A stretch of 64,000 nucleotides of DNA from Tenebrio molitor (taxonomy: Eukaryota > Arthropoda > Insecta > Coleoptera > Tenebrionidae). Made by a program: the position numbers and the translations under genes. Numbering within the stretch: position 1 is the stretch's first letter; each line of letters starts with the position of its first letter. The stretch lies in assembly GCF_963966145.1 (NCBI RefSeq), contig NC_091051.1, positions 22,010,001 to 22,074,000 on the forward strand, given 5' to 3'. Of the stretch, positions 41,742 through 53,572 are shown piece by piece. The notes beneath the pieces are model-generated. The model worked only from the letters and a program-made list of their open reading frames with translations, did no database searches and was not told the origin of the DNA.

Positions 41742-43515
41742 ATGGTAAGAATAAAAATGTAAAAGCAGACTGTTGTAAACTACGTGGAAATCCTTAATTC
41801 AGCAACAACTAACCACAATTTAATAATGTCACTGTACTACAATTAATTATTTTATTAAGCTAAAATGTACAACTATAATTTTATCAATTTGTAGGGTGCG
41901 AATATATCCCAACTGGAACGAGATATAGGCTCTGAACAGTTCCCTTCCAATGAACACTACTTTGGTTTAGTAAACGTAAGTGTACTATTCAATCTTGTAG
42001 ATTATTTTTATTGATGGGTATTTCATTTCTAGTTTGGAAATACGTGTTACAGTAACTCTGTTCTTCAGGCGCTATATTTTTGCAAGCCTTTTAGAGATAG
42101 AGTGTTAGAGTACAAAGCAAAAAATAAGAGGACAAAAGAAACTCTACTTACATGTCTTGCAGATTTGTTTCACAGTATTGCTACACAAAAAAAGAAAGTA
42201 GGATCTATTGCACCAAAAAAATTTATAGCAAGGCTACGAAAAGAAAAAGGTTTGACATTTATTCATTATTTATATGTAAAACTGAATTTTTCTTTTACAG
42301 AAGAATTTGATAATTACATGCAACAGGATGCACATGAATTTTTGAATTTTTTAATTAACCACATTAGTGAAATTATTTTGGGTAAGTCACATGTGATTTA
42401 ACATGTTCAACTCACATTTAATTAATCTTAATTTTTAGCTGAAAGACAACAAAACTCAACTACTAATAACATTAAATCAAAAGGGACAGGAGAAAATGGT
42501 ACAGCACATACACCTCCTGAACCCACTTGGGTACATGAAATATTTCAGGTAATGGTTGTAGTTTTGACAAGAAATATGTTATTCAAAATTATATTGTAGG
42601 GTATATTGACAAGTGAAACTAGGTGTTTAAATTGTGAGAATGTGAGCAGCAAAGATGAAGACTTTTTTGATTTACAAGTGGACATCGAACAGAATACTAG
42701 TATAACTCACTGTTTGAGGTGTTTTAGTAATACAGAGACACTATGTAGCGATAATAAATTTAAGTGTGATAACTGCAGTAGTTACCAAGAAGCACAGAAA
42801 CGAATGAGGGTAAAGAAACTGCCGATGATTCTTGCATTACACTTGAAAAGGTTTAAATACATGGAACAGTATAACAGGCATATTAAAGTTTCACATCGAG
42901 TCGTGTTCCCTTTAGAATTGAGACTGTTCAATACGGTATGCTTAATTTGATTATCTGTTTACTTTTATGTGTAAGTGTATATTTTTAATTAGTATTAAAG
43001 CAGAAACAGCTAAATTGAAAACTAAAAGTTTATTTATTTTTCATTGTCTATACATCTTATAATAAATTGATGATTTTGTATGGACAAAAAGTAGCTGGTG
43101 AAATATTTGTTGTATTTTTTCATTAAAAATTTTCGCTAACATTAGTGGCAGGTGATCTTGAATATTTTGTTTATAATATTGATTTTTGTATTCTTTTTAT
43201 TTTAGTCTGACGATGCAGTTAACCCTGATCGACTATATGACTTAGTAGCTGTTGTGATACATTGTGGAAGTGGGCCTAATAGAGGCCATTACATCAGTAT
43301 AGTTAAAAGTCATGGTTTCTGGCTACTTTTTGATGATGACCAAGTTGATGTAAGTTATTAACGATGAGTACATGTAACAGCAAATTTTCATTTGATCACG
43401 TTAATAGAAAATAGATGCTTCAACAATAGAAGATTTCTACGGCCTCACATCTGACACTCAGAAATCTTCAGAAACAGGATACATACTTTTTTACCAGTCT
43501 CGAGAGAGCTTATGA
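41742..43515 (+). CDS. Usp12-46: ubiquitin carboxyl-terminal hydrolase 12/46
   Basis: Eight coding exons: 41742-41744, 41895-41975, 42033-42249, 42301-42381, 42439-42548, 42600-42935, 43206-43349, 43408-43515. All have GT-AG borders and keep one frame, about 359 aa, the usual family length. The cysteine box NFGNTCYSNS gives catalytic Cys33. RGHYISIVKSHGFWLLFDDD gives His304 and an Asp near 320. Paired cysteines 173/176 and 220/223 form the zinc site of the USP fingers. USP12/46 are deubiquitinases activated by WD40 partners UAF1/WDR48 and WDR20, acting in the cytoplasm and nucleus on histone, receptor and signalling substrates. The first coding exon contributes only the ATG, which makes the N-terminus MGANISQLER. 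The gene looks intact and is flanked by MITEs upstream and by RpL21 downstream, convergent. Confidence 0.95.
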
Positions 43516-44263
43516 ACTCTACTCCTTGCCTTAATCATTGAGAGGATTTAACGGAAGTACAAAATGACCTCTCATTGAATTGGGACGGGTAAAAATTAAT
43601 GAAAAAAGCTTGTGTAAATATGATTAAAAGCTGAAAAAATGTTGGATATATATTTTTATTTATTATATATATATTTAATTTTTGTCTGTACTATGTACTT
43701 TTTTTATCACACAGGCAGTTCTTTTTGTAATTTTGTTTTTTTTTTCATCAGTTGAAATTATCCATATTTGCAGTCAGAGTGGATTTCGTTGTTCCGTTGC
43801 AATGAAAAACATTTTGTGTGCAATTTAAACTGCATTTCAGTAGGCAGTTGTACTATATGAAGGTTAACATTTTTATTGTAGTGGAACAGCACAGGATAAT
43901 GACTGTACAGTGAATTTTACTTATTTACTTTTTTTCAAATTCCGTTTTACAATTAGCAATAATAATTAGGTAAGTAACCAAAAATATATATTGTTTCTAT
44001 CTTAATAATCTGAGTATATAAAAATCTGTAAAAAAGTAAAATTCACTTTGTTTTAATAAAAATGTAACATTTAATAATGTGAAAATTTAGAACATACTGT
44101 GAATGCTGCTAAGCAGTTTTTATTTTTATTCTGTAAATATTCGTTAGATATAAATATATTAAAAAAATGACTTTTTCTAAATAATCCACCTTTTTCACTT
44201 CATCAATAAAAAAAAACTGGTAAATGTGTTGATTGATCTTTTATTACACAAAAAGGGAACATA
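43516..44263. other. Usp12-46 3'UTR and convergent intergenic region
   Basis: AT-rich and non-coding. AATAAA signals near 44206 (+) and 44239-44244 (-) suit the ends of the two convergent genes. Confidence 0.6.
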
Positions 44264-44747
44264 TTAAGCAATAAATTCATAAGGAATTGGAGCCAGCTGT
44301 ACAGCTGGTACTTTTCCACTAACAATATGTGCTAATCGTGGTTGTGCTGGCTGTCTTTTTAGTTCGACACGAATTTTCTTCTCTTTTGCTTCTTTTCGGA
44401 GCTTCTCATTTTGTTTAACCCTCGTTAAGAAATCTTGACGACATTTTGAATGATTTACGTGTTCGATGCGGATGTTGATACGCTTTGGGATAATTCTACC
44501 ACCTACTCTTTTATTGACGATCACTCCCAAGGCGTGAGCAGTGACATTAAAAACGCGTCCAGTTTTTCCGTGGTACACTTTATAAGGCATACCCTTTTGA
44601 ACAGCTCCATTGCCTTTTATATCCACAATGTCCCCAACTTTGTACACTTTCATGTAAGTGGAAAGTGGAATTACTCCATGTTTGCGGAACTTGCGAGAGA
44701 ACAAGTCGCGAGTTCCTCGTCGATAACCTTTAGAATTGGTCATTTTT
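44264..44747 (-). CDS. RpL21: 60S ribosomal protein L21 (eL21)
   Basis: Coding frame 44743-44264, 159 aa. It begins MTNSKGYRRGTRDLFSRKFR and contains YKVGDIVDIKGNGAVQKGMP, KTGRVFNVTAHALGVIVNK and the basic tail of eL21, at full expected length and very Lys/Arg-rich. eL21 is a large-subunit protein of the cytosolic ribosome. A TTTTTAG acceptor sits four bases before the ATG, so the 5'UTR is spliced: intron 44748-44940, first exon 44941 to about 44976. The sequence at the expected start is pyrimidine-rich (TTCTTCCTTTTTA), as in TOP mRNAs. The gene is intact and convergent with Usp12-46. Confidence 0.95.
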
Positions 44748-44940
44748 CTAAAAAGAAAAAAGAATTAATGCCACACCAACAATTAACCTATTCATCACAA
44801 CATTGTGTTGATGAAGCACGCGATGAATTGTTAATATAATTAAAATTCGATTAAAAATAAATAAATAGTACCTATTACACAGAACATTTTAAAGCAGAAA
44901 TTGTTATTTGTACACTTTTAAGAAAATTTTGTTAACCTAC

Positions 44941-44978
44941 CTTCCAAATTAACCACGCTGAATAAAAAGGAAGAATAT
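44941..44978 (-). promoter_or_regulatory. RpL21 5'UTR exon with TOP-like start
   Basis: Non-coding first exon ending GGAAG before GTAGGT on the minus strand. The pyrimidine tract near 44965-44977 is a likely 5' terminal oligopyrimidine element coupling translation to TOR signalling. The exact start site is inferred. Confidence 0.55.
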
Positions 44979-45722
44979 GGCGACCTGTAATGGCGACTTC
45001 GGTTTTACAGTTTTGGTATTTCCGGTCTTGCAACTTGTAGCGACATCCCATGGAACTAATTTCAAATTTTTCTGGTTGTGTACACCAGTGTATTTATACA
45101 CTTTTTAACCGTTTTTTCAGTTTATCGCTTTTAAGTGATTGCTTAATTTCTAGAATTTATTACTAAAGGTAAACCGACATATAATACATAGTCCCTGTCT
45201 ATATTAGCTGTTCTGTGGTCTCTATGTTCAGTTTAAAAAAAACACAGATCAATGCATTGGCCATTGCCAGTTTATAAAATTGCTATGCATTATGCAACCA
45301 ATTATACTACAGAATGTCAAAAATGATGGAAAATGTCATTACAAATAATGTTAAAAAGCAGATTATACAAGTTGTCTTAAAAAACGACCCGCGCTATCGC
45401 GCGTTCAAATAAAATCCTGGGCTGAGTAGGCGTTGGAAAAATGCAGTGACGTGGGAAAAAATGAAACCGTTTAGAATAGTGTCAAGTTTGAATTTCCCGC
45501 CGTTTGACACGAATGATATTTGTTTATGTTTAATCGGGAGTGGGGACATTATCAAACGTGTTTGTTTTCAGCAAAGGGTGCCCTTAAATATTTGCTTCGA
45601 GAATAGGAATCGTTACGTTATTCTATTTTTAATGTAAAGCATTGCAAAGAAAGAAAAAAGTAAGTTTTTGTTGGCTCTAAGTTTTAGATTAGCTGTTAAT
45701 GCTCCAATTCGTCGTCTGCGCT
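44979..45722. other. intergenic, nothing recognised
   Basis: Contains an ACCCGCGCTATCGCGCG palindromic word near 45390 and short ORFs without protein-like features. Confidence 0.4.
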
Positions 45723-45730
45723 GATATAAC

Positions 45731-46649
45731 CAAGGAGTATAGAATAATAGGGAGGGGACATATAAAGTTGACGCAAGTTGCAAAAAACCACTTTGCATTT
45801 GCAACAGCACTTTTATGGCATTGGTCATTTGAAATTACTTTAAAACTGTACTTATATGGAAAATATTCAACCCAAACTATGATTTTCTGGTCCCTTTGTG
45901 CCTCTATTTGGTTCAAAAATATGAAAAAAATGCTGTTGCAAATGACAAGTGGTTTTTTGCAACTTGAGTCAACTATAGTTGATTTCATATAAATGTTCAT
46001 CAAGTGAGCTGTGCATGTGTAAAAGCACCTTTAATTTAGTTACATTACAAAAGTCACATTTATGAAGGTCATGTCCAATAAATCTTTACTTGGTAAAAAT
46101 ACAAAGACAAAAGCAAATAAGAATTACGTTAATTTAATCAGTAAAAAGACGTAACATTGCTTTTGAAATCAGCAATGTTAAAATGGACAAAAAATGAAAA
46201 ATTAGTCAGATCGGGTTCGCGCAGAGCAAGCAACTTTGAAAGTCAAAGTCACTAGCTTTAGCTTCAATACCAACAGAAAATCACATTTTCATGGCTTGCT
46301 TAGATGCACATTTAAATGAAATTGAGTATAAGCTAGCTTATGGGCGCGGTACATTGAAGCGGTGAGGGACAAGGAAACGGGCGCAATTTTATGCAACCCG
46401 TGAGGTACGCCCCAGTTAACACTATTTGAGATGTTGGGAATTAACAATAAAACTGCAGGAAAATAAAACACTAATTTTTTTTTGCATCACAAATGTATTC
46501 AGAGTATGAGAAACTAGAAAACCACATTAAATAACACAACGCAACTGATTTTATTCACTTTCTTGGGGCGTACTAATAGCAGACATGCGCATTAAGGCGG
46601 CTTCACTCGACCGGCCATATGTCCCCTCCCTATTATTCTATACTCCTTG
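45731..46649. mobile_element. non-autonomous P-superfamily element (919 bp)
   Basis: Ends CAAGGAGTATAGAATAATAG are inverted for about 32 bp and flanked by a perfect 8-bp direct repeat GATATAAC (45723-45730, 46650-46657). The ends resemble those of the THAP P element at 53809-60936, which would mobilise it. It contains MITE X copy 2. No transposase. Confidence 0.85.
45763..45976. repeat. MITE family X, copy 2
   Basis: Same ends and interior as 40589-40801. Inserted near the left end of the 919-bp element. Confidence 0.9.
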
Positions 46650-46816
46650 GATATAACAAGTCGTGCCAATCAATGTGAAATGGCCACCAGAGGCACTTGG
46701 ATCGCGAATGAATGGAAACTGTAATACCTAGGGAGGATTGGTGCTGTGGATTGCACAGACAATGTGGATTGGTGTGTCTAGGAAGGGTTCAAAACTCGAA
46801 TAAATAAATATAAAAT

Positions 46817-47205
46817 TCACGACCTGCTGTATAATAACCGGCCTGTTCATTTAATTAAAAAAGCATTGCGAAAATGTTTCCGAGAAAGAGCCAATTTTCG
46901 CCGATGAAGACGCCACAGTACGGGCGCTTCTAAAGAATAGAAATGTGGAAAAATATGTTTAGACATGATTTTAGAGTTAAGATTGAGTACAGTAAGTTCA
47001 TATTTTCTTTCTAAAACAATACTGAATACAATCGTATTTTTGTATTTTTGATTTTAAATTCGAATGTCATTTGAACGAGAAAAACTCTTGGTGACAAAAA
47101 CTTAAGATGAATAATATCCCCAAAAAGCGCCCGTACACTAGCGCTCTGCGGGGATCACTCAAATTACACTTTTGAACTGGCCGGTTCTAATACAGCAGGT
47201 CGTGA
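46817..47205. repeat. MITE with TCACGACCTGCTGTA ends
   Basis: Inverted arms of about 38 bp with an ACCGGCC core; interior AT-rich. Confidence 0.75.
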
Positions 47206-47318
47206 TAAAATTATAAATGTCAACATCACGGATTACTACATGACCAACTTCATTAAACTATGTTATGGCCATCCCAAATGTCGAAAAAAAGTAAACCAAA
47301 TGACAAGTCGATGATGGA

Positions 47319-48766
47319 CATAGACAAAATAAGAACATAGTATTTTATTTTCTCTATGATGATGGACATAGAGAAAATAAAATACTATAGAATGAAAAGT
47401 CCCTAATAAATTTTTGGAAAATCGTTTAGCGCACCCTCACCACACCGCAAGAGGGCGCAAATGTTTTAAAAAGTCAAAACTTTAAAATCAAAGTAATCTC
47501 AATAATCTAAAAATCAGCCAAAGCATTGTCAATCTTTATGTCACTATCTTGTCATTTAAAATGAGGCTGTGTCACGTTCACAAATAATGTAGTACCGCTG
47601 CTAAGATTGCTAAATTTGTTGTTGAGAGAATCAAGCAAAATTTATATAGAAAACAATCAACAAATTGAAAGAAAAATAGTACTTCAAGACCAAGAGATTA
47701 CACCATTATTTGATAAACCTCATCTTATTAAAGGAATTAGAAATTATAGGATAACAAAAGATTTGGTTTGGGAAGTCAACGAAGAAATTTTAAGTGTGAA
47801 ATTGGACCATGTAGTGAAGGTTTATCTTTATGATTCAGTGTGGGACGAATTAAGAGCCCTCCACAAAATTACGGACATGCAGATAAGATCCAAAAGATGT
47901 CCTATGCAACTCAAGTTTTGAGTCGTCATAATCATGATTAATTCAACTATCACGATGTGGTAATTTCTAATAACATTTGTTGTTAATAATCTAATATATG
48001 TTTTAACTAACAGGTAGAACAAACCTAAATGATGAAGACTTGGGAACTGCAAAAACAATAACTTTTTTGACAAACTCTGATATTAATCTGGAGGGAGGGA
48101 CATTTCGCCCACGTTGCGAGAAACCTTTTGCTTGTGGAGTTTACAAAAATCCGGGGCACACAAAATTTTGGCAGGAAAGAGTCCTTCATTTACGCAATAG
48201 ATTTTTGGATTTATACTAAAATTTAGCAGAAAGTGGCAAGTGTGGGTTTTTAGAGTATGTAAAAAATGTTTATAAGATTCATAATATTTTCCAAATTATA
48301 TTGAGTAACATAACTTCGGCCGATAATATTAAAAGCAAAATTTCAACGGTAATTCAAACATAAGTACCTACCTAATGTTAATTTTTCGTTCACTTAAAAA
48401 TAAAATTGAAGATAAAATTATTGGTAAAATAATGCGTTTAACCACATTTACATTAAGGGGTAAAATATAATTTTAAATGGTAGGATACGGGAACGATAGC
48501 ATTTATAAATAATATTTATAAAAATAAAGCAGAACTGTATCAAAGACTGTTGAAAATAAAATATCGAAAGTACCTATTGTTGGCGTTTTAATTTGTTGTG
48601 AAAATTTGCAATGATAAAAAATCAAAGGAAAGGTAAACGCATCCAGTAGGCTGTGATTTTGCACCGTCACCAAGATAAGAGATGGCGGTAAACGCTTTGT
48701 GCCCAAAAAATGTATAGGGAGCCATGATAGGGAGTTTGCGTTCTATATGTTCTTATTTTGTCTATG
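47319..48766. mobile_element. P-element relic 2 with 8-bp duplication ATGATGGA
   Basis: Ends CATAGACAAAATAAGAACATA are inverted, with ATGATGGA at 47311-47318 and 48767-48774. A third ATGATGGA at 47359-47366 splits off a 40-bp unit made of little more than two facing ends, after which another copy of the end starts (47367). Confidence 0.8.
47607..48240 (+). pseudogene. P-type transposase fragment
   Basis: FDKPHLIKGIRNYRITKDLVW matches the D-x-P-H-L-x-K-x-x-R-N block of P transposases (compare DPPHLLKSVRNN in the larger element). A frameshift near 47890 and an intron-like gap follow, then a segment from 48012 to about 48230 (FRPRCEKPFACG) with no THAP domain. The catalytic core is incomplete. 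Confidence 0.65.
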
Positions 48767-48774
48767 ATGATGGA

Positions 48775-50060
48775 GATGAAGTGGCGATATCTAGTGAAAT
48801 TTAGAATAACCACACATTTAAAAAGTTAAATATGAGGTTATGTTATATGCCACTTCATTGTCAAAAACTGTCAGTTTATGCGTTTTCGTCGTCATAAAAG
48901 TATAAACTGACACATTTAAAACACATTTTGTTAAAAAACAACTAAACAGTCCCGAATTTATTTAAACTTTAGAATGAATAAGTTGTCAACTTGACGGAAG
49001 ATGGCGACACATGATGCACGTTTCATGGACTACTTTGCGGGAACAAATTTTTGCTAAATTGAGACGGCCATATAGAAGCGAAGCGAATATGAATGAAGTT
49101 GGTCATGATAAAAATAAAAATCGCGGAAACTTATGCCAAAATTTAAAAAAATTATATTTTGACATATTAAGTCATAAGTAATAAATTTACTATTGTGCGA
49201 CTTTGCACCCTGCAAAGGAATTATAAACCATGTGGAACTCGCCATAGATTTCCAAATCCAATTAAATATCCTGGGTGTTTTATGGAATGGATTAAAAAGA
49301 CGAGTAACAAGCAGTTATCAACTTTGGAGCCTATGAAAGTGTAGGTATAACAGCTACACTGTGTGTGGACTTCATTTTACCAGCAAAGACTTCGACACGA
49401 ACGAATATGGCCGTACCCTCGATACAACTTCCCTCGTTTTCCAGTCCAGACTTACTTCCAGTAATAGTAAAAAAATATTGATAATTATATTTTAACTGAA
49501 AACTACTTTTTATAGAATTTTCATCCGATCTACTGATCTACGACATTTCTACTGAAGACACTATAATTGTGTAACTCCTGTTTTATGTAGTAATGAAAAT
49601 ATAAATTCTTGTGAAAGTTTAAAAAAAAAATAAGAAAAGCTGAGCATATTCAGAATTATAAAAAGGCAGAATGTCGATCCAAAATTCGGGTTGCAAAGTA
49701 CCGAAAACGTATAAAATTTCATGCAAAATTCGATGTCAAAATAAAGAGCAATTCAATGCAAGGCAAGGATGCGATAAATTTCTATTTGCCGCAATTGAGG
49801 AAAAGAAATACCACACCAAAATTTATAAAAATGCAATGGAAATGTATCGAAAAAGATTGAAAATAAAAACTTCAAAATAAATGTTGTAATAAATGTTATG
49901 AAACTAAAAGTAGTTTCATAAATAAATTAAAATAAATAAAAAAGCCAGGATATCCAGCTGGCTGTGTCTAATTTTGCACCTACCACAAACCAGTAGATGG
50001 CGTCGGGGCACAAAAAACTATGGGAGTTTGCGTTCTATAGGTTTACTGTGTTGTCTATGG
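48775..50060 (+). pseudogene. P-element relic 3: THAP fragment and right end
   Basis: A decayed THAP domain at about 49215-49470 (HRFPNP, then W, then VCGLHFTSKDFDTNEYG, with stops) and the ORF 49671-49880. The right end, about 49940-50060, shares GGGAGTTTGCGTTCTATA and a TGTCTATG terminus with relic 2. No left end was found. Confidence 0.6.
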
Positions 50061-50329
50061 TATAGAGGTACCGCCATCAGTGATTTTTTATGTCTGTCCT
50101 TGTCGCAAACTGGGGATAAAAAAAACACAATCTAAAAATGATTTGACGTAATTTGACAAAAACTAGTGTCATTATTCTGCTGCATATTTAATAATCCTCG
50201 TTCATGATTCATCTAACTTATTATTTCATTACAGTTTTCGTTTGTGTTTAAGTATTGTCATTTATTTCTTTATTCTCGTTACATCTTTTAACTTGGTTCA
50301 GTTACTTGCGTTAATTTTAATACTTTAAC

Positions 50330-50680
50330 ATGGTCAGTAACAAGTGTTGTGTTAGCGGCTGTTCAAGTTCTAAAAAAAATGGATTTAAATTGTTTTATAA
50401 CAAGCTACGAGTATTTAATATTAGGAGTCAAAAACAGAGTACGGAGGGAACAGTGGCTAAAAAATTGAGACTGACTACAAATCTGCTGTGTAAGTATCTA
50501 CATAATAAAGTAAAGATTTAGTTTTTCTTATGTTAGGTGATATTGGTAAGTGGCTACAGTATACTTAATATTATTTTCATTTACAGAAACGTTTTAGTAA
50601 AGATGATTTCTTTTGAGCTGAAGATTTGCAGCGATTGAAACCTGAAGTTTTCCCTCATCTGTTACTGTAACCTATGAACA
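50330..50680 (+). pseudogene. THAP-domain N-terminus (P-element relic 4)
   Basis: ATG at 50330 starts MVSNKCCVSGCSSSKKNGFK, the C-x2-4-C start of a THAP zinc finger. An intron with donor GTAAGTATC at about 50488 is followed after CAG (about 50588) by FSKDDFF, a TGA, then AEDLQRLKPEVFP. No transposase core follows before the copia insertion. Could also be a fragment of a host THAP gene. Confidence 0.6.
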
Positions 50681-51228
50681 TAGGTATATTTATTATAGGT
50701 ATTTTTGTGTCTGATAGTTTAAACAGCTACCTATACCTATAACTTTTTTTATTATAATAGTTACATTATTAATATATTTTATTAACAATAATTATGTACT
50801 GTTTCAATACCGAAACTGTTTTCCTTGATTTTAGTTGCTGTAGATCATCTTGCAACTGAATTTGTTCCCCAACTAAACCCTAATCCCGAAACTCCCTTTA
50901 ACCAAAACTACCCTTTAACGAAAACTACCCTTTTACGAATCTTCTGAGAAATATTAATTGAGGTCAAAATGTGACAGTAAAAGTATGCGAATGAGAAGAG
51001 CAGTTCAAAATATATTTTGATATTGTATTTTTAAACGATTAAAAATTTGGTAACTTGTTTGGGTTTTATTAGTGGTTTTGTAAATTTTAATTAAAAAAAA
51101 TATCTGCAACCAGTAAAACATTTTAGTTAAAAAAATTTGATTAATGATGGGCGACATAACCTAACAAAATTTTGACATTGTAGTAATGCCATTATTTTAT
51201 TAAAAAAATCCCCAAAACAATTGTCTTC
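50681..51228. other. flank of THAP relic, nothing recognised
   Basis: AT-rich. The short phrase CTACCCTTTAACGAAAA is partly duplicated near 50905-50935. Confidence 0.4.
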
Positions 51229-51233
51229 CTTAT

Positions 51234-51385
51234 TGTTAGAGTTTGGCAATTTTACCCTTTGGTGTTGCCATGTGTTGTGTTTTGTAGTAGGCATATAATA
51301 ACAAAACAATTGTACTTTTGAGTTGTCATAATAAAGAATTTCGTGTTCGCTGATCCTGTATTGCTGATTCATTGAAACTCTCACA
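51234..51385 (+). repeat. copia 5' LTR
   Basis: 152 bp, TG...CA, identical by eye to the 3' LTR. Contains an AATAAAG signal. Confidence 0.95.
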
Positions 51386-51464
51386 GGTTATGGGCCCAGT
51401 ACAAACAGGTTCACGATTAATTGAAATTTGAAGACTGCTATCGCGCAAAATCTAACACAATTTA

Positions 51465-51623
51465 ATGGAAATGAGTTTCACAAATTCGACAAGATTTGAA
51501 ATGTTGAATAAAAGCAATTATGATACATGGAAGATCCAGGTAGAAGCCCTTCTTATCAGGAATGATACTTGGTCGTATGTATCCGGCGAAAAGCCTAAAC
51601 CCGAAATTACCGGTGAAGGGTAA
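51465..51623 (+). pseudogene. copia gag N-terminus
   Basis: 52 codons: MEMSFTNSTRFEMLNKSNYD followed by TWKIQVEALL, the conserved start of copia gag, then a stop at 51621. The following pol ORF overlaps in another frame, so the deletion junction is near 51600-51640. Confidence 0.85.
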
Positions 51624-53565
51624 TCCAGAAGAGACAAAGGCTCCAACTGTCAATATGCAAGAAATTCCATTGATGCAAGAAAATTTCGAAGAAGACGAAA
51701 TCGCAGGTGAGATAGTCACTCCAGACGAAGAGATCGAGAAAATGGATGACGCAATCAAAACCAAGAGGGGTCCGGGAAGACCTCGCAAGATTTTAACTGG
51801 AAAAGTTGGAAGACCGAAGAAACAGTATCACATGATCTATAATCAAAATCTTCCTGTTGTAGTCGACAGATCGAACATTGAACCAACTTCGAATGAAGAT
51901 CCGCGATACGAAGAGATAGACTTTGTCATGGCAGCATCTGAAATTCCTTTTTCAGAAGCTATCCACGGTGCAGATAAGGACGAATGGAAGGATGCTATCC
52001 TATCTGAGATTAAGAGTCTAGTCATCAACGACACATGGGATGTCGTCGACAAGCCAGATCACGCCAAAGTAGTGGGTTGCAGGACAGTTCTCCGCAACAA
52101 GTATGCAGCTGATGGAACCTTAGACCGACGTAAGGCGAGAGTAGTGGCTAAGGGATTTACTCAGAGACCCGGGATTGACTTCCATGACACGTTTGCGCCA
52201 GTTGCTCGTTTAAGCTCATTGAGGTTGTTGGTGGCCCTAGCAGCTAAATACAATTTGAAAATATCGCAGCTAGATGTAACAAGCGCATATTTAAACGGTA
52301 AAATAGACACGGAAGTTTTTATGGAAAAACCCGCATTGCTCAAAGAAATGCTCCAACGAATCATCGATGAAGAAGAAGATGATCATACACTTGTGAAAAA
52401 AGCTAGAGTTATGTTGAGAGATCTTCAAGGTGAAAATAAAATTTGCAAACTTCGTAAGGCTCTGTACGGGTTGCGACAAGCAGGTCGACAATGGAACTAC
52501 GAAATAGATAAAACGATGAAAAGAGCAGGACTTGTTCCAACAAATGCAGATTCGTGTGTGTACGTTGACAAAAACACGAGAACATTTGTTTTGATCTACG
52601 TGGACGATATATTAATTATCTCCGGAAATCAGGAAAGAGAAAGGCAAATCAAAGACGTTCTTTCCAAAACTTTTCGTATCAAAGATTTTGGTTTAGCAAA
52701 ATACTGTTTGGGCATTCAAATAGAGCAAAATGAAAATGAAATATGCCTGTCTCAAGCAGGATATATCCGGGAAATCTTGAAGAGATATCGCATGGAAGAT
52801 TGTAAGCCCGTTTTGACACCGCTTGCAGTTGGATCTAAACTTTCTGAACTTCATTCTGAAGATGACAACGAAGATACAAATTTTCCTTTTAGAGAGCTAA
52901 TAGGAGCGCTTATGTATGTTGCAGTGGGGACTCGTCCAGATGTATCACATGCTGTGAGCGTCCTGAGTCAATTCAGCAATTGTTACCGCAAGAAACATTG
53001 CACAGCGGCTAAGAGAGTTCTTAGATATCTGAAAGGAACCATCGACAAGAAACTCATCTACAGGAAGAATCAGGATAATTTAACCTGCTACGTAGACGCA
53101 GACTGGGCGAACTGCGAGATTGACAGAAGATCTTACACGGGATCAACTTTCATACTCTCCGGCGCTGCTTTCTCCTGGGAATCCAGAAAGCAACGAACCG
53201 TCGCATTATCGTCTACCGAAGCCGAATATATGGCACTCAGTGATGCATCCAAGGAAGCAGTTTTTCTAATTGGTTACCTCAAGGAATTGGGATTTCAATC
53301 ACTAGCAAACGTTGTGGTTTTTAACGATAATCAAGGTGCTGGAAAATTAACCGAAAATTCCGTCTATCATGCAAGATCGAAACATATTGATGTTAGATAC
53401 CATTTTATTCGCGACGCAGTGAAGAAACATCCCATCAAGATCCTGTACCTACCGACCGAGAAAATGATAGCAGATGTACTAACGAAAGCCTTATCCAAAG
53501 ACAATCATGCCAGATGTATTCTTGGATTGGGACTTCAATCCGACAACACCTCAGCTGTAACTTGA
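51562..53565 (+). CDS. copia reverse transcriptase-RNase H ORF
   Basis: 667 codons. The N-terminal Pro/Lys linker (RGPGRPRK) is the end of the integrase region. The RT has VDWKDA-like EWKDAILSEI, QLDVTSAYLNG, LRKALYGLRQAGRQW and catalytic YVDDILI (near residue 350). RNase H has YVDADWANCEIDRRSYTG, SSTEAEYMALS and KHIDVRYHFIRD. RT and RNase H look intact, but protease and integrase catalytic regions are absent, so the copy is non-autonomous. Confidence 0.9.
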   Translation: MILGRMYPAKSLNPKLPVKGNPEETKAPTVNMQEIPLMQENFEEDEIAGEIVTPDEEIEKMDDAIKTKRGPGRPRKILTGKVGRPKKQYHMIYNQNLPVVVDRSNIEPTSNEDPRYEEIDFVMAASEIPFSEAIHGADKDEWKDAILSEIKSLVINDTWDVVDKPDHAKVVGCRTVLRNKYAADGTLDRRKARVVAKGFTQRPGIDFHDTFAPVARLSSLRLLVALAAKYNLKISQLDVTSAYLNGKIDTEVFMEKPALLKEMLQRIIDEEEDDHTLVKKARVMLRDLQGENKICKLRKALYGLRQAGRQWNYEIDKTMKRAGLVPTNADSCVYVDKNTRTFVLIYVDDILIISGNQERERQIKDVLSKTFRIKDFGLAKYCLGIQIEQNENEICLSQAGYIREILKRYRMEDCKPVLTPLAVGSKLSELHSEDDNEDTNFPFRELIGALMYVAVGTRPDVSHAVSVLSQFSNCYRKKHCTAAKRVLRYLKGTIDKKLIYRKNQDNLTCYVDADWANCEIDRRSYTGSTFILSGAAFSWESRKQRTVALSSTEAEYMALSDASKEAVFLIGYLKELGFQSLANVVVFNDNQGAGKLTENSVYHARSKHIDVRYHFIRDAVKKHPIKILYLPTEKMIADVLTKALSKDNHARCILGLGLQSDNTSAVT

Positions 53566-53572
53566 GGGGGGG

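Noticed and set aside
45613..46003. ORFs of 71-104 codons
   Set aside because: Fall inside MITE X and the P-type short element.
45731..46649. classification as a hAT element from the 8-bp duplication
   Set aside because: End sequence resembles the THAP P element at 53809-60936; P elements also make 8-bp duplications.
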